64,000 nucleotides of DNA, taken from Mesorhizobium sp. (lineage in GTDB: Bacteria > Pseudomonadota > Alphaproteobacteria > Rhizobiales > Rhizobiaceae). Position 1 is the stretch's first letter. Every line of letters begins with the position of its first letter. Below are positions 59,801 through 64,000 of this stretch, in pieces. The translations under genes and the position numbers were made by a program. The notes beneath the pieces were generated by a model that saw only the letters and a list, made by a program, of their open reading frames with translations, did not search any database and was not told the DNA's origin. Location: assembly GCF_023954305.1 (NCBI RefSeq), contig NZ_JAMLIG010000001.1:2934001-2998000 (forward strand). Direction: 5' to 3'.

Positions 59801-62317
59801 GAAGACCAGATCGACCGCGCCGACGCCGAGCAGCTGGCCGCGTTCAGGCCGGCACCGGTGCGGCCGATCATATCCCCGCCGGTCGAGACGAAGCGTCCGG
59901 TCACGGTGTCCGGCGAAGGTCTGGCATTCTGGAACGGCTTCGGCGGGTTCGCTGACGGCGGGCGTTCCTACGTGGTGCGGCTCACTGCCGGCCGGGCGAC
60001 GCCGCAGCCCTGGGTCAATGTCGTCGCCAATCCGGGTTTCGGCTTCCACGTGTCGGCCGAAGGCTCGACCTTCACCTGGAGTCGCAACAGCCGTGACTTC
60101 CAGCTCACTCCGTGGACCAACGATCCGGTGACGAACCGGCCGGGCGAGGGGCTCTACATCCGCGATCTCGACAGCGGCGCGGTGTTGTCGCCCTTCGCCT
60201 GCCTGGCGCCGGATGCCGGCGCACGTTACGAGGCGCGGCACGGACAGGGCGTGAGCGTGTTTTCGGCGAGGACGGACGAGCTGTCCCTTCGCGCCGAACT
60301 GCTGGTCGATCCTGCCGATCCGACCAAGGTGACGCGGCTGCGACTGACCAACCGGGCGGACACGACGAAGCGATTGCGGGTCTATGCCTATGCGGAGTGG
60401 GTGCTCGGCACCAATCGCGGCCGGTCCGCGCCGATGATCGTGCCGTCGCACGACGCCGAAACGGGCGCGCTGCTGGCGCGCAACGCCTACAGTCTCGACT
60501 ATGGCGATCGCGTCGCGTTCCTGGCTTCCGATGCAAACGCGTCCGGCCGTACTTCGGACCGGTTGGAATTTCTGGGAGAAGCCGGCTCGGTGACGCTGCC
60601 CGAAGCTGTCGTCTCGGGCGCATCGCTGTCGGGCAAGGTCGAGCCGGGACATGACGTCTGTGCTGCCCTTGCCCGCGACGTCGAGCTGGCGCCCGGCATG
60701 TCGGTCGACATGCTCTGGCTGATGGGCGATGCGGCCTCGGCCGAGGAGGCGGTGAGCCTGGTCAAGCGGCACCGCGCGCGGCGCTTCGACGAGCGGCTCG
60801 CAGAGAACGAGGCCAGCTGGCGCGGCTTCCTCGACACGGTGCAGGTTGAGACGCCCGATCCGGCGCTCGACGCGATGGTCAACCACTGGTTGCCTTACCA
60901 GGCGCTCGCGTGCCGCATCCGCGCCCGGGCCGGCTTCTATCAGGCAAGCGGCGCATTCGGCTTCCGCGACCAGCTGCAGGACACGATGGCGCTGCTCCTG
61001 CACGATCCCGAACTGGCGCGGGCGCAGATTCTGAACGCCGCGTCGCGGCAGTTCCCGGAAGGCGACGTGCAGCACTGGTGGCTGCCGCGCACCGGTGCGG
61101 GCGTGCGCACCATGATCTCGGACGACGTCGTCTGGCTCGGCTATGCCATCGCGCATTTCGCCAGGGTGACCGGCGACGCGACGATCCTCGACCGGCAGCT
61201 GCCGTTCATCCTCGGCGATCCCCTGAAGCCCGGCGAGCACGATTCCTTCTTCACGCCGGAAGTGTCGAAAGAGAAGGCGAGCGTCTATGAGCATGCGGCG
61301 CGGGCGCTCGATCTCGCCATCGCGCGGACGGCGGACACCGGCCTGCCGCTGATCCTCGGCGGCGACTGGAACGACGGCATGAACCGCGTCGGCGAAGGCG
61401 GTAAGGGCGACAGCGTCTGGCTCGGCTGGTTCCTGCTCAAGACGCTCAACGACTTCGCGCCTTTCGCCCGCCAGCGAGGCGATACGGCGCGTGCCGAAAG
61501 ATGGCTCGGCCACGCGGCACGGCTGAAGGCGGCCCTGGAAAACTCCGGCTGGGACGGCGATTGGTACCGTCGCGGCACTTTCGACGACGGTTCCCCGCTC
61601 GGTTCACATCTCTCCGACGAATGCCGCATCGATTCCATCGCCCAGTCGTGGAGCGTGCTCTCGGGCCAAGGCGAGCCGGAGAAGGCGCGCCTTGCGATGG
61701 CCTCGGCGCGCGAACGGCTGATCGAGCGCGACATCGACATCATCCGCCTGTTCAAGCCGCCCTTCGACAAGACGGACAAGGAGCCCGGCTACATCAAGGC
61801 CTATCCGCCCGGAGTGCGCGAGAATGGTGGCCAGTATACGCACGCCGCCGCGTGGTTCGTGCTGGCGCTGGCGGAACTCGGCCTCGGCGACGACGCCTAT
61901 GACGGTTTCCGCATGCTCAATCCGATCAACCATGCGCTCGACGCGGACGCGGCCGAACGCTACCGGGTCGAGCCATACGTCGTGGCGGCCGACATCTATT
62001 CGGAAGGTCCGCTTGCCGGCCGTGGTGGCTGGACATGGTACACTGGGTCCGCCGGATGGCTCTACCGCACGGCGGTGGAAGGCATCCTCGGGCTGAGGCG
62101 GGAAGGCGACAGGCTGATCGTCAACCCGGCGCTGCCCGCCGCATGGGACGGCTATTCGGCAACGCTGAGGCTCGCGGACAGGACGATCCGGATCCGGGTC
62201 GTCGCCGAAGCCGGCGCGGCGGGGACCATTTCGGTGAACGGCCGGATCGCCGAACACATTCCGCTCGATGCCGATGCCGATGCCGATGTTGTCGTGACGG
62301 TCGGTCGGAAGGGCTGA
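53816..62317 (+). CDS. ndvB: Cyclic beta-1,2-glucan synthase
   Basis: A 2833-residue multidomain inner-membrane enzyme that makes cyclic beta-1,2-glucan, the periplasmic osmoregulatory glucan of rhizobia. In order: an N-terminal cytoplasmic part (about 1-400); membrane helices near 403-462; a GT84 glycosyltransferase domain with DSD (620-622) and a QxxRW-like HHRWARGDWQ (about 766-775); helices at about 806-845 and 931-975; a glycoamylase-like domain (about 1000-1500, GVSEAAYNARD near 1380); and two GH94 phosphorylase-like repeats and catalytic barrel (about 1550-2830) with GGDWNDGMN (catalytic region, D2517 to D2520). The last part controls ring size by phosphorolysis. Start at ATG 53816; TTG at 53810 is possible. 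Confidence 0.97.
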   Translation: MNAPFKSLRKDPDVHPLPPKAEQPIRYDFFQEERLRRLGVDLASNRIPNLPGLGEGDFHARIKENAARILAVYNDTNAAQARGETITPAAQWLLDNNYLIEESIVQIRRDLPKRFYRELPTVTLPNGASVPRTLLIAWAYVGHTDSMISPDLLHVLVEGYQSVAPLRIGEIWALPSFVRFVLAENLRRLAVRVDRARLMRRTANQVASELAQQADPAAQEAILAGYAAHASDASFATQLLHRLRDGSRSAGAALQWLERELEKHGSDAEEITLTEHRTLASGNVTTGNIVRGFRTVNDVDWTGWFESVSLIDVMLRERSNFAELDFASRDQYRTAIEDIARRSHLSEHDVAEHALQLAAAANGSGQSDIGFFLVGERRGELELAVNYRPKPSERLVRLLRRGGWVSLAVPVAVLTALFILTAWTVTKAADLQAGWTVLLLALFAFPAMEGSVALFNTLMLLFMRPTRLIGYEYRDGVPAEARTLVVVPALIGSRADVEELAHRLEVHHLANMRGELYYALLTDWPDSREEQTEPDLEFLAYARSQIALLNERHPPGVAKRFHLLHRRRLYNEAEGVWMGWERKRGKLDELNLLLRGDPDTTFLALDSPLPPDVVHVLTLDSDTRMTRDAAIKLAGKIAHPLNRPVIDREGRRVVRGYGILQPRVTPSLTTGEESSFFQRVFSANRGLDPYVFAVSDLYQDVFGEGTFTGKGLYHIDAMDAALKDRIVENAVLSHDLLEGAFARAALATDVEVVEDYPAHYPVDASRHHRWARGDWQLLPYIFDLRPGMSGVSRWKMIDNLRRSLTPIFWILAAVAAWSLMPFTFASQWMVLLVLALFIGPTFDIIHNLTPKSTENTLRGHVAAFVRDFAYASAQVALKIVFIGHSAWMMGDAILRTLHRMFVSRRHLLEWRTASQVQKSQSDGLGPYYRLMRGSVIVAVLAALVAWTGGTTGFWLALLYAALWIAAPATAWLVSRSAEIDDQIAVTDADREKLRRVARRTWLYFETFVTAEHNHLPPDNFQETPYPVEASRTSPTNIGMYLLSIVSARDFGWISLGEAADRVAATLDTVDRLDKYRGHIYNWYDTRSLHPLLPRYISSVDSGNLAGHLIAVARAFEEWAEAPAAYLQGDLDGILDTLGVFDMALSALPDDRRQIRPVRQRLVERTAGMRRAVLSIKSEPETAAIRTLNLAVNAGEILKLARALHEETGTTGSETLVTWAVKLQKVCEAHIADSHFEESRLKAMRERLAEISRRARTIAFEMDFSFLLRRDRKLLSIGYRVDDRQLDESCYDLLASEARLASLFAIAKGDVPTEHWFRLGRPIAEIGFKGALISWSGSMFEYLMPPLVMNEPPGSILEQTSRQIIRRQIAYGRSKGIPWGVSEAAYNARDREMTYQYTNFGVPGLGLKRGLAQNTVIAPYASILASQFMPHAAVDNLDRLAAIGAVGRYGFYDAVDYTPTRVPEGHECAVVRNFYAHHQGMCIVAVSNVIHEGRMRERFHADPVIEAAELLLQEKAPRDIPVTTVRSEAPERSKLDAVEEARDIRKVADPLRSPKATNVLSNGSYSVMLSSTGAGYSRLGDLSITRWQPDPVEDRSGSFIFLRDLDSGEWWSATAEPKAAPGEASEVIFADDKTTFLKTVGSLRSEVECIVTSEADGEGRRVTVFNQSGSERVVELTSFAELALAQEATDSAHPAFSKMFVKTEIDARRGVIFAERRKRSPSDRSIAAAHFLTIGASHPGETEAETDRRAFIGRGRDIRDPAAFDGGAHLAGGQGFVLDPIFSLRRRIRIPAHRKVSVTFWTIAAADRAQLEEAIVRLDHAESFARQSMHAWTRSQVQTRHLGFGLEDAANVQKLARYLLYPHPALRAAPETIAAGMGPQSALWPMSISGDFPIFALRIADVADIEIVGKALRMQEYLRARGLFADLVVINEQSSSYVQDLQNAIDWLCENARSRGRELGPRQHIFGVRRDLMDERSYRTLIASARIVLHTRNGKIEDQIDRADAEQLAAFRPAPVRPIISPPVETKRPVTVSGEGLAFWNGFGGFADGGRSYVVRLTAGRATPQPWVNVVANPGFGFHVSAEGSTFTWSRNSRDFQLTPWTNDPVTNRPGEGLYIRDLDSGAVLSPFACLAPDAGARYEARHGQGVSVFSARTDELSLRAELLVDPADPTKVTRLRLTNRADTTKRLRVYAYAEWVLGTNRGRSAPMIVPSHDAETGALLARNAYSLDYGDRVAFLASDANASGRTSDRLEFLGEAGSVTLPEAVVSGASLSGKVEPGHDVCAALARDVELAPGMSVDMLWLMGDAASAEEAVSLVKRHRARRFDERLAENEASWRGFLDTVQVETPDPALDAMVNHWLPYQALACRIRARAGFYQASGAFGFRDQLQDTMALLLHDPELARAQILNAASRQFPEGDVQHWWLPRTGAGVRTMISDDVVWLGYAIAHFARVTGDATILDRQLPFILGDPLKPGEHDSFFTPEVSKEKASVYEHAARALDLAIARTADTGLPLILGGDWNDGMNRVGEGGKGDSVWLGWFLLKTLNDFAPFARQRGDTARAERWLGHAARLKAALENSGWDGDWYRRGTFDDGSPLGSHLSDECRIDSIAQSWSVLSGQGEPEKARLAMASARERLIERDIDIIRLFKPPFDKTDKEPGYIKAYPPGVRENGGQYTHAAAWFVLALAELGLGDDAYDGFRMLNPINHALDADAAERYRVEPYVVAADIYSEGPLAGRGGWTWYTGSAGWLYRTAVEGILGLRREGDRLIVNPALPAAWDGYSATLRLADRTIRIRVVAEAGAAGTISVNGRIAEHIPLDADADADVVVTVGRKG

Positions 62318-62323
62318 GCCGGA

Positions 62324-63085
62324 TCAGGCGCTCTCGATCGTCAGCTCGATCCGGTCGGCCGAGAAGCGGGTCTCGGAATACTGGATCGGCTTTCCGCGGG
62401 CATCGACGTTGACGCCGACCGCGACCAGAACGATCGCGCCGGGCGCCAGCTTCAGCCGGGCGAGGTCCTCATCGCTTGCATGCGTGGCCGACAGCCTCGT
62501 GGTGCGGCGCGTGTAGTCGGCTATGCCCAGCGATGCGAGCGCGGCCGTAACCGACCCGGCGCGGCGGAACGCCTCGGCAATTCCAGGCAGTCGGTCGGCA
62601 GGGAACCAGCTCTCGGCGGTCGACACCGGTTCGCCGTCGGCCAGCCCGATCGTCCGCAGCCAGACGACCGGCGCTCCGACCGCGAGGCCAAGCGCCCTGG
62701 CGACCGGTGCGTCGGCATCGATCGTCGCGGATTCCACGAGCACCATCTGCAGCGAAGATGCCTGGCCCTCAAGGCCGGCAGAAAACCGCGTACGCATGCC
62801 GATCGGATAGGACAGGCGCGGGCGGCTGCGGAAGAAGGTGCCGCGGCCCTGCTCGGTGCGCAGGACGCCTTCTTGGACGAGGTGGGAGATCGCGCTGCGC
62901 ACGGTGTGGCGGTTCACGCCGAACTCCTCTGCGAGCGCGTATTCCGGCGGCAGGCGGCCGTCGGAGTCGAGCTCTCCGTCGGTCTCCAGCCGGCGTATCC
63001 GGTCCGAGATCTGGCGCCACAACGCCACGCCGCTGTTGCGGCGGATCGGCATGTCCCGGGCGGCTTCAACGCCTTTGGCTGTCAT
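62324..63085 (-). CDS. phnF: GntR-family regulator of phosphonate genes
   Basis: A 253-residue HutC-subfamily regulator: winged helix-turn-helix (about 20-85, LPPEYALAEEFGVNRHTVRSAISHLVQEG) and a UTRA ligand domain (about 100-245). It is divergent from phnG across 76 nt, the classical place of PhnF, which represses the C-P lyase genes. Start at 63085 fits the promoter (leader about 28 nt); ATG at 63052 is an alternative. Confidence 0.92.
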   Translation of the reverse strand: MTAKGVEAARDMPIRRNSGVALWRQISDRIRRLETDGELDSDGRLPPEYALAEEFGVNRHTVRSAISHLVQEGVLRTEQGRGTFFRSRPRLSYPIGMRTRFSAGLEGQASSLQMVLVESATIDADAPVARALGLAVGAPVVWLRTIGLADGEPVSTAESWFPADRLPGIAEAFRRAGSVTAALASLGIADYTRRTTRLSATHASDEDLARLKLAPGAIVLVAVGVNVDARGKPIQYSETRFSADRIELTIESA

Positions 63086-63120
63086 CAGATCGTCATCGAC
63101 CGTGTCTATCGAGAAGCCTG

Positions 63121-63149
63121 TTTATATAGTTGTCTACATCACTATACAA
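63121..63149 (-). promoter_or_regulatory. phnF promoter overlapped by PhnF-type operator
   Basis: On the minus strand TTGTAT (63149-63144), 17-nt spacer and TATAAA (63126-63121) make a strong promoter. TTGTCTA (63130-63136) and TATACAA (63143-63149) form a dyad with one mismatch inside the same stretch, so PhnF could repress itself and phnG from one site. Confidence 0.6.
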
Positions 63150-63161
63150 GTAGGTCCAGGA

Positions 63162-63632
63162 ATGCAGGGCACCCGCATAGGCACCAGGCCGGACAGCGAC
63201 GCCCGTCGGGAGATGATGGCGGTGCTTGCCCATGCGCCGTCGTCCCGACTTGCGGGGCTGTGGCGCGACGCCGGTTTCGACGCCGCGGCCGAACCTGTGC
63301 GCGGGCCTGAGACGGGGCTCGTCACCGTGCGGGGCCGCATCGGCGGCGGCGGTGCTCCCTTCAACGTCGGCGAGGCGACCGTGACCCGCGCCACCGTGCG
63401 GCTCGCGGGCGGCGAAGTCGGCCACTCCTATGCGCTTGGCCGTGACGCGGACAAGGCGCGGATCGCGGCGACGATCGACGCGCTCTGGCAAAAGCCGGAA
63501 CTGCGGCCGCGCCTCGAAGATCTGATCCTCGCGCCGCTGCGCAGAGAGCACGATGCAAACGCCGTCCGCCGCGCGGCCGAGGTCGCGGCGACGAAAGTCG
63601 ACTTCTTCACGATGGTCAGGGGAGAGGATTGA
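63162..63632 (+). CDS. phnG: Phosphonate C-P lyase subunit
   Basis: A 156-residue PhnG, a structural subunit of the C-P lyase core complex (PhnGHIJ), which converts alkylphosphonates to ribosyl-triphosphate derivatives. The family pattern RREMMAVLAHAPSSRLAGLW and GGAPFNVGEATVTRATVRL is clear. Overlaps phnH by 1 nt (TGATG). Confidence 0.95.
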   Translation: MQGTRIGTRPDSDARREMMAVLAHAPSSRLAGLWRDAGFDAAAEPVRGPETGLVTVRGRIGGGGAPFNVGEATVTRATVRLAGGEVGHSYALGRDADKARIAATIDALWQKPELRPRLEDLILAPLRREHDANAVRRAAEVAATKVDFFTMVRGED

Positions 63633-64000
63633 TGCAGACGTCAACGGCAATCCAGGGCGGCTTTCGAAGCCCAGTCTTCGATGCCCAGTCCGTGTTCCGC
63701 GCCGTCATGGACGCGATGGCCCGGCCCGGGAGCCGACGTCGCGGGGCAGCACTGACCGCGCCGCCTGCACCGATGTCGCATCTGGCGGGCGCCGTCGCGC
63801 TGGCGCTCTGCGACCACGACACGCCCGTCTGGCTCGACCGCCGGTTGGCGACACCGCTCGTTCGCGAATGGCTGGGCTTCCACAGCGGCGCGGCGGTGAC
63901 GCCGATCGCGACGGAAGCGCATTTCGCCTTCGCAGCTTTCGCCGACGCATTGCCGGCACTCGAGAGCTTTGCTCAAGGGTCGCACGAGTATCCGGACCGG
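63632..64000 (+). CDS. phnH: Phosphonate C-P lyase subunit (3' truncated by window edge)
   Basis: Only the first 123 residues of PhnH are present; the frame runs open off the end. The N-terminal FRSPVFDAQSVFRAVMDAMARPG pattern and AVALALCDHDTPVWLD identify the family. PhnH forms a dimer within the C-P lyase core. The gene continues beyond the window, presumably followed by phnI and phnJ. Confidence 0.93.
   Translation, partial: MQTSTAIQGGFRSPVFDAQSVFRAVMDAMARPGSRRRGAALTAPPAPMSHLAGAVALALCDHDTPVWLDRRLATPLVREWLGFHSGAAVTPIATEAHFAFAAFADALPALESFAQGSHEYPDR

Overview
The window looks like chromosomal DNA of an alphaproteobacterium of the order Hyphomicrobiales (Rhizobiales), most likely a Phyllobacteriaceae/Mesorhizobium-type organism. 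The evidence is the high GC content, the strong third-position GC bias that produces very long antisense shadow frames, the divergent ndvA/ndvB pair for cyclic beta-1,2-glucan, the heterotetrameric sarcosine oxidase operon, several ABC and TRAP importers, and an S21 protein with a basic C-terminal tail. I see no rRNA, tRNA, CRISPR array, prophage or insertion sequence. The genus is inference.

Layout. 1-1719: end of the proton-translocating transhydrogenase genes (pntA part 2, pntB) with a terminator. 1785-2466: a VapBC-type toxin-antitoxin pair whose promoter runs up to the start codon. 2562-11029: mixed housekeeping and accessory genes (PlsB-like acyltransferase, DUF2269 membrane protein with divergent LysR regulator, alpha/beta-hydrolase-like membrane protein, GNAT, MFS exporter, DUF992 protein, TPR lipoprotein, rpsU). 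11204-12460: an Hsp70-like ATPase. 12639-18155: sarcosine oxidase soxB-X-soxD-soxA-soxG, with an unknown secreted protein (X) inside the operon. 18162-18962: a membrane diguanylate cyclase.

19049-33037 is a large acyl-CoA catabolic island. One arm on the minus strand (SDR, MaoC hydratase, APH-type kinase, SDR) faces a plus-strand arm (TetR regulator, acyl-CoA dehydrogenase, two MDR oxidoreductases), followed by a LivHMGF importer with an acyl-CoA ligase and a binding protein. The APH protein and the dehydrogenase resemble the two halves of ACAD10/ACAD11, and the gene set resembles the levulinate (lva) 4-hydroxyacyl-CoA pathway. I propose that the island imports and degrades a 4-hydroxy or 4-oxo acid.

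33337-37669 (minus strand): an RND efflux pump and its membrane-fusion protein. 37851-50741: a second catabolic island under an RpiR regulator, with an N-formylglutamate-amidohydrolase-like enzyme, a TRAP transporter, a glutamine-synthetase-like ligase, an aldehyde dehydrogenase, an iron-type alcohol dehydrogenase and a PotABCD/Fbp-like ABC importer. This combination fits degradation of an amine or amino alcohol through gamma-glutamyl intermediates. 50983-51438: a small unknown protein beside repeat elements. 51575-62317: divergent ndvA (exporter) and ndvB (synthase) of cyclic beta-1,2-glucan. 62324-64000: start of a phosphonate C-P lyase locus (phnF, phnG, phnH cut by the window edge).

Intergenic DNA is scarce. 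It holds four good terminators, several operator-like dyads, a long inverted intergenic repeat (33151-33270), a REPIN-like element (51448-51525) and a short heptamer tandem (50887-50914).
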